Source: Pelagomonas calceolata (lineage: Eukaryota; Sar; Pelagophyceae; Pelagomonadales; Pelagomonadaceae). From it: a stretch of 64,000 bases of DNA. A program made the position numbers and the translations under genes. Location of the stretch: contig CAKKNE010000001.1 of assembly GCA_918797485.1 (NCBI GenBank), positions 930,001 through 994,000 of the forward strand, in the 5' to 3' direction. Positions 35,969 through 45,898 of this stretch are shown one piece after another. Numbering within the stretch: the stretch's first letter is position 1; the number at the start of each line of letters is the position of its first letter. The notes under the pieces were generated by a model. The model did not search any database, was not told the DNA's origin, and saw only the letters and a list, made by a program, of their open reading frames with translations.

Positions 35969-37538
35969 TTAGACAAAACCTCCTCCCTCACCGAACCACC
36001 CCGCTGCGCCGAGGCCACTCCGGTCGCCGCGTGCGATGGACGTCTGGCGCTCCGCCGATGGCACAGAAGTCTGCGCCGCGCTCCGGTTGTCCGGCGCGAC
36101 GCGCGGTGGTAATGCCACATCATCCCACGCCAGGTCGGCAAACACGGGCGCGTGATCGGACCTGTGTGGAAATCAACCAGTGGCGTCGGGTGCACCGACA
36201 ATTCTTCACTAAGTCATTTCTCGGCGATGCCGCGGCCGTCCTGGCTTGGTCGAGCGGTGAGGAACCGGCATCGCCACGCCATCGAGCAGGCGTCGCGTCG
36301 ATGGCGTGGAGGTCGACGCGATGATTCAGAACGAACGCGCCGTAAAACTTTGATTTCCACACAGGATCGGACAACGCCGACGGCACGCAGTCGTACGCTT
36401 TACAGGAGACGGCGTCGCCCCTCCATATAACCCGGTCGCACCACGCCGGCCGCCTATTTTGTTTATACCGCAAGGCGTCCTCGTCGTTCCTGATTAACTT
36501 ATAGGTCGGCGGGAACGCTAGATCCGCCTCCCTAAACCCCTCGAAGGCGTCTCCACTATCAATGGCATCGATTAATTGATCCCGCGACCGCAGCGTGTCC
36601 CAGTCCTCTTTCTCGATAGCATCGACGACGTCCCGCCAAATGTCCTCTTTGGGCGTCGCCGCCTTCTCCGGGCTACCCCCCGCTACCAGTTTTTCGGCGC
36701 CGGCCGTCGCGCCCGCGCCGACGGCCGCGCCACCCGCCACCGCCGCGCCGACGCCAACGACAGCCACACCCACGCCCGTCGCCACGGCCGCGGCGCCGCC
36801 CACCACCGCGCCCGCTACGACCGAGGCTCGCCTCGCGAAGGAAGGCGAGGGCGGCGGCGGCGCGTCGCCCTCATCTCCAAGCCGGTAGTTCAAATCGCCC
36901 TGCCAGATGACGACGTCCGCGTCTAGTACACCAAAACCCTCCGAGGGCACGGGGCCTATCAGCTGCCACAGTCTTGAGCCTCTTATAGCGTCGCCTAACG
37001 CCGAATGTTCCTCGGGAACACACCTCGTATTCACAATTTGCGCGTACTCGGCGTTCCTCGCCGCTACTTGATCCAAATCGGAAGCCATGTGCGCGTGGAC
37101 GACGTGGAAATATGTGGATTTGCACGGCGTCATTCGCATCACGACCGCACCTTTATTGCCGAGTGCGCCTCCTAGACTTCCGGTGGCGATGGTCGATACG
37201 TCCACACCTACCAAAGTATCGGGCTTGGCGAAGACGAAGAGGGCCACGCCCACGAGGCCGCCGGACGTGATCTCGGTGTAGGCATCACCCAACGCGTTTC
37301 GGCATTTGACGCGCCAGCTTTCTACCCTTCTCGTGCGGAAGACGCTGTCCGTTTTTATGGAATCTCTGAGTACCGTTCCTGGGTCCAGATCGACGACCTC
37401 CACCAGTCCACAGCAGACGACGTCCGCGTCCGTGGCGGTGAGTTGTGCCAGTATGCTATCGAGCCGCTCGGCGTCTTTCGCTTCTAAATGTTCTACATCT
37501 AGGCCGCAGACATTCCAGGTGAAGGTGCGGAGCTTCAT
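35969..37538 (-). CDS. Inositol polyphosphate 5-phosphatase with hydrophobic insert, split by an introner
   Basis: Exons 37538-36373 and 36161-35969 give 452 residues. Family motifs in order are TFTWNVCGLD, IWQGDLNYRLG, FPPTYKLI and PAWCDRVIW. The last, LSDHAPVFADL (the SDHxPV catalytic/closing motif), is created only by splicing, because its codons straddle the intron. This proves the 211-bp intron. A stretch of about 60 residues rich in Ala/Val/Gly interrupts the catalytic domain after GDLNYRLG. The enzyme removes the 5-phosphate from inositol lipids or soluble inositol phosphates, shaping membrane identity. Read-through of the intron would replace the last motif. Confidence 0.9.
36162..36364 (-). 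mobile_element. Introner element (203 bp) with perfect TIRs and 8-bp TSD
   Basis: The element runs from CTGTGTGGAAATCAA to TTGATTTCCACACAG, which are exact inverted complements. It is flanked by GATCGGAC at 36154-36161 and 36365-36372. On the gene strand the duplication reads GTCCGATC: the upstream copy gives the GT donor and the element end gives the AG acceptor. Removal of one duplication plus the element restores the SDHxPV motif. Confidence 0.93.
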
Positions 37539-38103
37539 TTCTTTTGTGTTTTTGCTATCTCGTAGCTCCGCCTCGCAGTGGAATGGGCGTTTTCCTGTGC
37601 AGCACAAAAAGCCTCTCTGAAGGCTGCGAGGCTGGGGAGCGTCGGACGCCCGTTGCTTTGGCGGATGGTCGAGCAAGCGTCGACAGCGTATATTTTAGGC
37701 AGAGCTCGATGGCTATATGGCTTTGGGCTTGTCTTTTAGAGCCGCGTCCGGCCCGCCTGGGCTTGCTAGTGTCTTTACATGCCGCTAGCTCGAGCCGAAC
37801 GATACAAAGCTTTTCTATGGTCTGTTTGAGCTCTCACGACAACTAAAGGAGATCGTGAGGAGGTTTGGTTCGGAGCCTCGAAAACATGGTCAAGCTCTGC
37901 GGTCACTGCTTGAGTGCTTGATATCGCCCGTGCTACGGGCGTTTTCGCGACGATTTTCCGCACCTAAAGGACGCCGCGACCGACAGAAGTATCGCTAAAA
38001 CGCGATCTGTGACACCAAGCCTTCACTTTTGGAATCACACTGAGCTCAGGGCGATATGGATCCGGAAGGCCGCGGGAGGCCCGGGAGACGGCCAGCGACG
38101 ACA
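37539..38103. other. Divergent promoter region with CTAG motif
   Basis: 565 bp between divergent starts. The CTAG copy lies at 37762-37789. No coding region is supported. Confidence 0.45.
37762..37789 (+). promoter_or_regulatory. CTAG near-palindrome, copy 7
   Basis: TTGCTAGTGTCTTTACATG followed by CCGCTAGC, 224 bp from the 5-phosphatase ATG and 315 bp from the EamA ATG. Confidence 0.5.
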
Positions 38104-39756
38104 ATGCTGGCGCTGTTCTTCCTATTCAGGGCTGCCGCGGGCCTGGCCCCGGCGCCCAGCACCACCTCGCGCACCTATCTGGGCTCCCTGAGCACTCCCG
38201 CCACAGCTGACGCCGAGGCCGCCGAGGCGCGCACCGCGCCCGCCGAGGCCGCCGCCGCCCCCGCGCGGCGGCGCCGGCCCCTGGGCCGCGCCGCCGAGGC
38301 GCTGCGCGAGAAACGCGCGGCCGAGGCGCCGTATCTTGACGGTCTCGATAGGCGGCAGTGGCTCACCACGACCTTCGCGCGCGAGCGCGGCGAGGCGGGC
38401 CGCTACCTCGCGACGCTGAACGAGCGCGGCGCGGCGAACAAGCTCGACGAGCTGCGGAGCCGCGAGGCGGCGACCACCGATTATTACTTGGAAGGCTTGG
38501 ATCGACGTGGCTGGACGGCGACGGCGTTCAGCCAAGAACTCGCGCGGCGCGAGCGCGAGCGGCGACGGGAATCGTTGACGGTGGCGCGGAAGCCCTCTGT
38601 CGTCTCTCTTGTCGAGGATGCGCCGCCGGTACTCGCCCCTGCCGTGGAGATCTACGCGAGCGACCTGCCCGCGACTGTAGATGTGGCTAGCATCGAGGCC
38701 GCCGCGAGCGCGATCGAGCTCGTCGCCATCACCGACCAAATGAATGATGCGGTAAGTGAGGTCCTGGAAGAGGCCGCCCTCTCGATACCAGAAGACGAGG
38801 AGTCAAGCTTGGCCTGGAAGGGCGCCATGCTCTTCGTGACGGTCGCGTGGGCCACGAACTTCGCCGTGACCGCCTATGCTTGTGCCGACATCTCGGCGAG
38901 TACCAGTTTAGGTGCGTCCGAGGCGGCTGCCGTCTTTGTGGTGTTGCGGTTCGCGGCGGCGGCTCTCTCGACATTACCTTGGTTAATTGCTTCCTCTACC
39001 AAGGAAGCCGCGATAGCCGGCGCGAAAGTAGGTGCGTTGTACGCTGTCGGTTATGGTGCCCAAGCGGCGGCCTTGGCCCACGGCTTTCCCGCGGCGAACG
39101 CGGCGTTCGTCTGTTCCCTACAATGTGTCGCAGTAGCTCTACTAGCCAAAGGGCAAACGCCTCCTCGGACAATAGTAGGGCTGATCCTAGCGATCTCGGG
39201 CGTCGCGTGCTTGGAGTTGTTGGGTGCCAACGGCGGAGACTTCGACCCCGTCGGTTTAGCATTAGCGTTGGGCCAGCCGTTAGCTTTTGGGGCCTCGTAC
39301 GTCGAGCTCGAGCGGGCGACGCGGGATCACCCCGACGACGCCTTGGCGATGACGGCGCTGCAATGTTTAGCTATCTTCGGTGCGGGTGTGGGGGCCTTGG
39401 CGGCCATGGAGGGTTTCGATGGTGCTTTGAGTGATGTGCTGGCCACCGTAAATCACTTGGACGCGCCTTTAGCAGCTTCCGTAGCATGGACTGGAGTGAT
39501 CAGTACATCATTTACGATCTGGCTGTGCACGGAGGCGTTCAAGCACCTGCCTTCAGTCGATGCGTCGTTGATCTTGACGTCGGAGCCGCTCTGGGCGGCG
39601 CTCGTGGCCGCGGCTCTGTTAGGCGAGCGGTTCTCGGCCGGCGACGCGTTAGGTGGATTGCTCATCGTGCTCGCCGTGGCGGTGAACGACGAGCTCATCC
39701 GCGTGCCAGGCCGCATGTGCCTCGCGCCGCACTGCGTCGTCGAGGAAGACGAGTGA
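38104..39756 (+). CDS. Plastid-targeted EamA/DMT-family transporter with N-terminal repeat domain
   Basis: Encodes 550 residues from the ATG at 38104; a second in-frame ATG lies 48 bp upstream. The signal peptide MLALFFLFRAAAGLAPAPST has the A-x-G-L-AP form of heterokont plastid pre-sequences. About 180 charged residues follow. They contain two similar units (YLDGLDRRQWLTTTFARERG, YYLEGLDRRGWTATAFSQEL). The C-terminal 310 residues have ten hydrophobic helices in two EamA halves (AMLFVTVAWATNFAVTAYAC, then SVDASLILTSEPLWAALVAA near the end, the typical second-repeat helix). It is a drug/metabolite-type exporter. The substrate is unknown. Confidence 0.78.
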   Translation: MLALFFLFRAAAGLAPAPSTTSRTYLGSLSTPATADAEAAEARTAPAEAAAAPARRRRPLGRAAEALREKRAAEAPYLDGLDRRQWLTTTFARERGEAGRYLATLNERGAANKLDELRSREAATTDYYLEGLDRRGWTATAFSQELARRERERRRESLTVARKPSVVSLVEDAPPVLAPAVEIYASDLPATVDVASIEAAASAIELVAITDQMNDAVSEVLEEAALSIPEDEESSLAWKGAMLFVTVAWATNFAVTAYACADISASTSLGASEAAAVFVVLRFAAAALSTLPWLIASSTKEAAIAGAKVGALYAVGYGAQAAALAHGFPAANAAFVCSLQCVAVALLAKGQTPPRTIVGLILAISGVACLELLGANGGDFDPVGLALALGQPLAFGASYVELERATRDHPDDALAMTALQCLAIFGAGVGALAAMEGFDGALSDVLATVNHLDAPLAASVAWTGVISTSFTIWLCTEAFKHLPSVDASLILTSEPLWAALVAAALLGERFSAGDALGGLLIVLAVAVNDELIRVPGRMCLAPHCVVEEDE

Positions 39757-39910
39757 GGTTCCGTTCCGTGAGCCGCCCTCCGCGGCTTGATTCCATTCGT
39801 GCCGGCGCCCGCAAGGGCGCGGCTTCGTGTACCGTAATGTGCGTTTTTACGATATAGCTTTCGCCGGGGGCCTACGACTGCGAGATAGATGTTGTTACAC
39901 AGAGCGAGGA

Positions 39911-41730
39911 TCACTCGACGCGCGTCGCCGTCCGCCGGAGCTCCGCGAAGAGGTCGACGACCGGGGCCGCGGCGACAGGCTTCGGCGGTTTCTGCTTGGC
40001 GGCCTTGATCGCGTCGAGGAGACCTACAGGAGGCCCGGCGGAAGGCCCGTGCAGCCTTGCGACCATGGCGGCGCGCGAGCCGTCGCCGCCCGACAGCCGC
40101 CGCGGCGCGGGCCGCGCGACGCGCTCGCCCCAGGCGTCGCCCTCCGTTGGGACCTCCCGCGCCTTCCGCGCCTCGGCCACGGCGGCGAGCTCGGACGCGC
40201 GGTCCACCGCCTCGTCGTTTTTCGCGACGGCCGCAGCCGGCTCGTACGACGTCGCGTCAAACGGGAGCGCCGCGGCGTCGGCCCAGGCTTGAGGTCCAGC
40301 CGCACCGGACGCGGCGGCGGCGACCAACTTGTCTCGAATGGCCTCGGCCCACTCCTGTTTCTTTCCGTCGCCGTCGTTTTCCCACGCCGCCGGGAGCGAG
40401 GCGTATACGGCGCGCAGCTCGTCCAGGCTCAGGCCGCGCGCGTCGTAGGCGCCGCGTAAGTCCGCGACGTGCATTTTTGCGATCGTAGACGGCGCCATTC
40501 GCACGAGCCACAGGGCCCGGACTCGTAGCACGCGCGCCGCGAGCTTCGGGGGCAAACCCTGCTCGACCAGCCGCTCGACCGTCCAGCCGTGCCTCACGTC
40601 CGGCGGTACCGCCGCGCGGACCGTCGCGAGCGCCGTGGCATTCGCGTCGGCGTTCGCGGCGTCCCAGGCCGTCCGCCGCGCGGCCTGCTCCGCCACGTAC
40701 TCCGGGTGGCCGCGGACGACGGCGTCCCAGCGCTCGACTTCCACTTCGACGGACGCGTCTCCCGCGACGAGCTGCGCCACGGCATTCTTCAGGCACCGCC
40801 GCGCCTCGGCGAGCGTCATGGGTGCTGCTTCCTTGGCGTCGTCGGGGACGACGCCGCGGCACCGCTTTAGTACAGCCACGACGGCCTCGACCTCAGCTAC
40901 ATCCAAAGGGACGTCGCCGTTCCGCGCTTTCTTCAGCCACGCCGTCGCCGCCTTCTCGGCCTTCGACGACGGGCTGTTCGACGCGCGCAGCGGCGACAAC
41001 GCGTCGTCTTCTTTTTTACCGGTGAGCCCCGCCTCGATCTTCCTCGACAGCGCCTCATCATTCTCAACCCAGGCCGGCCGCGCCGCGCCGCACCAGCCGC
41101 CGCCGAGCATCTCCTTTCGTACGTCCGCGGCCCGCCTCTCCTGCGCCTCGCGCTTCTTCTGGCCGGCGCGCGCGGCGAGCTCCGCGGCGCGATTCAGCCG
41201 CGGTCGCACGGGCGCCCTAGCACGCGCAATGCTGGCGCGCCGCTTGAGGGCCTCGGCCTTCGACGGTTTTGCTTTCCCGATCGCGACGGACTGGCGGCGC
41301 GCGCGCGACGCGTTCGTGTCTCTTGGTTTGAGGGCGCGCTTCGTTCTACGAGCGTGGGCCTGCGTGCGGTCATGTGAGTTATCGCGGCGACGGCGTGGCG
41401 GAGACACCGGTCACGCGCAGTATGTTTCCCGACGCGCCGCAGGCAGCGCGTCAGCGTCAGGGCGGCGCGGCGCTCGCGGCGCGCCGCGAGCGTTTCTAGC
41501 CTCGCCGCGAGTTGCCGGAGGCGCGCCGGCGGGGGGTGAGCGTACGCGCAGTGCGTGACGGCCGCTTCTAGCAAGGTGAGTGCCGTGGCGCCGTCGACTT
41601 CTAAGAAGGTGAGGGCGTCCTGCTGCGGCGGCGGCGTCTGCTGTCGCAATGGCGGCGCGTCGTACACGGTTTCGTCGACGACGTCTTCCGCGATGGTAAA
41701 AGGGAGGCTCGCTGGAGTAGGCGCGAGCAT
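39911..41730 (-). CDS. Basic helical protein, function unknown, two exons
   Basis: Exons 41730-41434 and 41359-39911 join in phase 0 to give 581 residues. The 74-bp intron carries the introner core CACGCCGTCGCCGCGATAAC. Exon 1 reads TFLEVDGATALTLLEAAVTH and a helical Arg-rich segment. Exon 2 continues with very basic Arg/Lys/Ala helices, then helix-rich sections (LPPKLAARVLRVRALWLVRM, ADLRGAYDARGLSLDELRAV). The second resembles a SAP-like or short helical-bundle unit. No catalytic motif is visible. It is probably nucleic-acid associated, by charge. The ATG at 41730 was chosen over an upstream TTG. Confidence 0.55.
41360..41433 (-). mobile_element. Introner-derived 74-bp intron
   Basis: Gene-strand sequence starts GTCGGGAAAC and ends CGCACGCAG, with the core GCCACGCCGTCGCCGCG in the middle. 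No terminal repeats or target duplication remain. Confidence 0.55.
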
Positions 41731-42138
41731 CCTCGATACGTCAGACGGCCTGGGTCCGCCAGCGGGTCCGGAGGGCCGGGAAAATGCGCCGCGCAAGTTG
41801 CTCGGCGCGGAGGGCCGTATCGCAGCGTCTGGACCGTCCGGCGAGCGGCTGCGTCGTACACAGGCCCCCGCAGCTTCGTTTTACTGCTGAGGCGGTCCAC
41901 TGAGCCACAGGCGCCGTAACGGCGCAGCTTGGCCGTGTTTTTGGCGCAACGTGCTCGAGTTATCTAGCGTATAGAAACACACTAGCGCCGGAGCGCGTAC
42001 CTTGAGCTAACAATAATAGCGCGCGTAGCTGCGGCCCGCGCCCGCCGCCAATGAAAGGACACCCGTATTCCTCCTCACCACCACAAGACACACCTACCAC
42101 GAGACGCCATCGCCGCGAGACCCCACGATACAAGTCGA
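41731..42138. other. Intergenic region with CTAG motif and introner core
   Basis: 408 bp upstream of the basic protein gene and downstream of CYP97. The CTAG copy lies at 41964-41986, and an introner core (GACGCCATCGCCGCGAG) at about 42104-42120. No gene is supported. Confidence 0.45.
41964..41986 (-). promoter_or_regulatory. CTAG near-palindrome, copy 8
   Basis: CTAGCGTATAGAAACACACT ending in CTAGC arms, diverged in the centre, 234 bp upstream of the basic protein ATG. Confidence 0.4.
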
Positions 42139-44482
42139 CTACGACTCCTTACTCGACGATGGCGACCGCTCGAAGACGCGCATCCAGAGCCCGTGCTCCG
42201 TGTGGATCGTCGCGCCCGTGCGCATGCCCACGTCGGCGACGGGCAGGCCCCCGAGCCCCGTCTTCGGCTGGATCGATTCCGGATTTTTCAGCGCGAACTC
42301 GAAGTCGAGCTCGTGGATGATCGACGTCAGCATCACGGTAGCCTCCAAAATAGCGAACTGGTCCCCGACACACCTTCTGTTGCCCGCACCGAAGGGCAGA
42401 TACGCGTAATCGGCACTCTGCTCCGTCGGATACAGGGCTTGCGAGGGAATTTTGGCCGGGTCGAAGCCCCGCCAGCCCGCCGGCGCGTCGGGCCCCGGCT
42501 CCTTCTTGCGCTCCCACCTAGAAGGGTCAAAAGACTCAGGATCGTCCCACAGCTTCGGGTCCTTGTGCAGCGACCACGTGCTCATGAAAATGTCCGACCC
42601 TCGAGCTGGAGTTACTTTTGGGCTATCGGGGAACGGTCTAGGTAGTTCATCCGAATCCAAAGCTCGTCTGATGAGTAACGGAGGCTGGGGGTAGAGCCTC
42701 AGACCCTCCGCTAAACAGAGACGTATGAAGGGCACGTCCAGTACATCTTCGTACACTGATCCAGTCCTGTTCTCCGCCGCGCGCTTCGCGAACACGGCAT
42801 CGGCCTCCTCCCGAGCTCTTTGTAAATGATGCTTCGAGCGACCAGAGGGATGGAACAACTCGTACAGCGTCCAGGTTAATAAAGCTGCAGTCGTCTCGTG
42901 GCCGGCGACGAGCATCGTCATCAGATCGTCCCGTAACTGCGTCGCCGAGGCCTCCTCGCCGCGCACCGTCACGAGGAAGCGTAATAATGATGTATGCTTG
43001 ACTTCATCCTCATCAGTAACTTCTTGGCCGGCCTCCCTATAAACTTCGTCTCCCATGCTCGCGATGTCGTCGAAGGCCTTGGTCACGAGCTCTTCCAGCT
43101 TCGTGTTGAGCAGGTCGAGGTCGTTGTTGAACTCCTGCTGCGACGGGAGGAGCTGCGCGCCGGGGATGAGCCAGTACGGGATGAACGCCGTCGTGCGATG
43201 CTCCGCTTCCACCAAACATCTATAAACAGCCCTTACTAATGGAGACTCCGACGACGCACTTTCAAAGTCGTAGTCGAAGACGGCCCGCCCAATAATATCC
43301 AAAGCTGCCGAACAGAACCGTTCCTCCATGTCGACCGCGCCCGCCTTTCTCGCCGGCGCGTCGTCCTCGTACTTCCAGGCCTTCCACGCGTCGACGGTCT
43401 CCGGTAAAGGTGCAGTGGGATCCACGGACCGCGCTCGTTTCCGCAAGTCCACTAGCAGGTCCTCCGTGCAGTCGTCGAAAAGGGCCAACGTACTTCGCAA
43501 CCACTGCTTGTGGAAGGCCGGCGAGATGACGCGCCGCCGCGCCTTCCAGACGTCGGGGTCCGCTGGGATTAATCCATTACCTAGGATCGGCGCCAAGATC
43601 TCGGCCAGGATGCCTTTGTCGAAGTTCTGGCTTCCATCTCGGAGCAGGTATCGCGCAATGCTCGGGTCGGCCACAACTATAAAAGAGCGAGGCCCGAAGG
43701 CCAGTTTGAACACGGGCCCGAGCTCCCTATGGTACTTCGTGAGGAGTAGGAAGAGGGGACCCCCTACCAAAGTTTGTAGGTCGCCGGCCGCGACACTCCC
43801 AAAGAACGTCTTGGGGCCCGCCCTCTCCAGAGCTCCCTGCCAGTCCCAGGACGCCACCTCGGCACCGTCCTCCGAATCATTGCCCAGGATGAACTGGAGC
43901 AGGTTGTTGAATAAAATACGAAACGAGTCCTGGAAGCCCGGTTTACTTCCAGGATAGCTAGACTCGGCGTAGGCGGCGTAGACACTCTCGGGCTCGACCT
44001 CAATAAATCTTCGCCAGAACTTCGGGCCGCCGTACATCTCGGGCACGTCCTCGAGCTTCCGCCTGCGTGGAACGAGACCGTCGCGAAACTGCCCTCGCGT
44101 GACGACGCGCGTCGATGGCGTAAGGAAGGTCATTGAAGCTCCCACGCCGAGTCACTGACCTCAGTTTTTCCATTTCCCAGTCGAAGCCCTCCTTTTCGCC
44201 CTCCTCCTCCCAGGCCGAGGACCATTCTTCCATTAACGCTTGTTTGTACTTGTCGGCTTTCGCTTCCTTGAGGGCCTCCTCGTCCGTTCCTAATACACTG
44301 AGGCGCGTGCGGCCGGCGCGGCCGAGCGGGCCGCAGCGCCGTCGCGCCGGGCGCAAGTGGGGCGGCGGCGCGCCGCCCGCGCCGCGCGCCGGCCGGAGGC
44401 CCGCGCGGCGCGGCGGCGGCGCCAGGGAGCCCGCGAGGGGCGCCAGGGCCGCGCACAACGCGAGGATAGAAGAGCTACGCAT
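42139..44482 (-). CDS. Plastid cytochrome P450 of the CYP97 type (carotenoid hydroxylase-like), two exons
   Basis: Exons 44482-44160 and 44062-42139 give 748 residues. Exon 1 supplies a signal peptide and transit region (ILALCAALAPLAGSLAPPPR), so plastid import is likely. The P450 body has CYP97-like blocks: TLVGGPLFLLLTKYHRELGP, then NGLIPADPDVWKARRRVISP and AFHKQWL. The I-helix is AGHETTAALLTWTL, the K-helix region EGLRLYPQPP, and the haem loop FGAGNRRCVGDQFA with the Cys ligand. CYP97 enzymes hydroxylate the rings of carotenes and are the route to zeaxanthin/lutein-type pigments in algae. The 97-bp intron contains the introner core TTACGCCATCGACGCGCG. Confidence 0.87.
44063..44159 (-). mobile_element. 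Introner-derived 97-bp intron in CYP97
   Basis: AG|GTCAGT donor, CCACGCAG acceptor and an internal core TACGCCATCGACGCG. It rejoins EKLR to RKLEDVPEMYGG in frame. Confidence 0.6.
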
Positions 44483-44836
44483 TTGTTCAAGACGGCGGCA
44501 AGGTCTGCGCGCGGCGCACGGCTGGCGCGTCGCGTGGCTTCCAGAGGCTGTCCCGCAGCTCCCCCGCCTCGTATCGCTGCTCGGCTCACGCCCACTGAGG
44601 CTCTCGACTGCTACTTGCGTCGCGTGCCCCTGGATTTTAGGCTACGTGAGAGGTACTAGCTCCTAGTATGTCTACGCTATCTCCTTGGAAGATCGCGGCT
44701 GCCGAAAAAAACACTGGCGACGGCCGTGTTTTTGGCTTACTTTGCCATCAAGCGGTCTAATATACCGCTAAGTAATCGAGGAGGCTGCAACACGTGTGAC
44801 GGTAGGGCAGCGAGCACACACTGCCCACCCACACAA
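44483..44836. other. Divergent promoter region, decayed CTAG motif
   Basis: 354 bp between divergent starts. CTCCTAGTATGTCTACGCTA at 44660-44681 looks like a diverged CTAG motif. Nothing else is seen. Confidence 0.35.
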
Positions 44837-45631
44837 ATGATGCCATCTTCGTGCTGCCGGGCCGCATGGGTTTTCGCGCTACTGGCTAGCGACAGCTCCG
44901 CTCTAAGTGCAGGGCCACCCACAAGCCGTGCACGCATCACTGCCTTGAGTGCAGGGCCACTCGCGCGCCGTCCGCGGCCGTGGCGCCGGAGGTTACTCAG
45001 TCAGCCGAGCGACGACGCCGCCCCGGCGAGGCCGAAGCGTTTCCGGCAGCTCCTCGTGCCAATCAGCGTGGGCGGCCTCGCGGCCGTCGAGCTCAGCACG
45101 AGCCTGTGGGAACTCGGTCATCATCACGGGCTGGCGATGCTGGCCCTGTCGCGGGGCGCGCACGCCGTGACTGATTTAACCCAGTCGGGCGCCGACGCGG
45201 TGGAGACCGTCGTCGAGGTCGTTTCCGAGGTCGGTGCGGAGGCCGCGGCGGCGGTACGGACGCACTCGACGCGCTTATCTCGGTTGTTCACGCCGAAGAG
45301 GATCCGCAACCTCTCGGTCGCGGCGCTGTTCGCCGCGGCCTGGGAGGTATACCAGGACCTGAGGCCGGGCGGCCATCACGGTATGGTCCTGTTGGCCGCT
45401 CACGATTTGGTTGATACGTCCACCCGCGCCTCGACGCGCGTCGCGCGGTTCCTGGGGTCGCGGTGGCTCAAGCTGACTATGGCGGTGGTCGCGCTCGGCT
45501 TCGCCGTCGTGGAGCTCGTCGAGGACTTCCTCCCGGGCGCGCACCACGGCGTGGCCGTGCTCGCGGCGGCGAACTGCGTGGCGGGCGTCGCGGAGCTGTC
45601 CGCTGCGCGGGAGCCGACGCCGCCGGCCTAA
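44837..45631 (+). CDS. Plastid-targeted membrane protein with three HHG repeats
   Basis: Encodes 264 residues from the ATG at 44837. The signal peptide (CCRAAWVFALLASDSSALSA) and Arg-rich transit region suggest plastid import. Three units of about 75 residues each pair an Ala/Val-rich helix ending in an acidic Glu-Leu/Val turn with an H-H-G motif and a second helix. They are LWELGHHHGLAMLALSRG, DLRPGGHHGMVLLAAHDLVD and DFLPGAHHGVAVLAAANCVA. The conserved His pairs could bind metal or haem between helices. I do not recognise a family; the three-fold repeat is clear by eye. Confidence 0.65.
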   Translation: MMPSSCCRAAWVFALLASDSSALSAGPPTSRARITALSAGPLARRPRPWRRRLLSQPSDDAAPARPKRFRQLLVPISVGGLAAVELSTSLWELGHHHGLAMLALSRGAHAVTDLTQSGADAVETVVEVVSEVGAEAAAAVRTHSTRLSRLFTPKRIRNLSVAALFAAAWEVYQDLRPGGHHGMVLLAAHDLVDTSTRASTRVARFLGSRWLKLTMAVVALGFAVVELVEDFLPGAHHGVAVLAAANCVAGVAELSAAREPTPPA

Positions 45632-45898
45632 TAGTTTGTATACTAGTATATACTGCGCTACTGCGTCTTTTTCTGCGGTACAGTTCTGCGGCAGTCCGCG
45701 GAGCCAGTGTGTTGACACACTAGTTCGCTCTGCCATCAGATGATTGCCGCAATTCGCGGGGAGTCTACGGCGCAGCTGGGCGCAGCTGGGACAGACTGAG
45801 GGCCGGCAGCTGCCCGCACGCTCTGGAGGCAGCCCACAGCGCCACAATTCACCGTAGGAGGAGTTGACAGTGGACTGAAGGCAGGTGAGCGCAAACAA

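Noticed and set aside
45690-45726. Further CTAG motif near GTGTTGACACACTAG
   Set aside because: Only half of the motif matches and the left arm is missing, so it was not counted.
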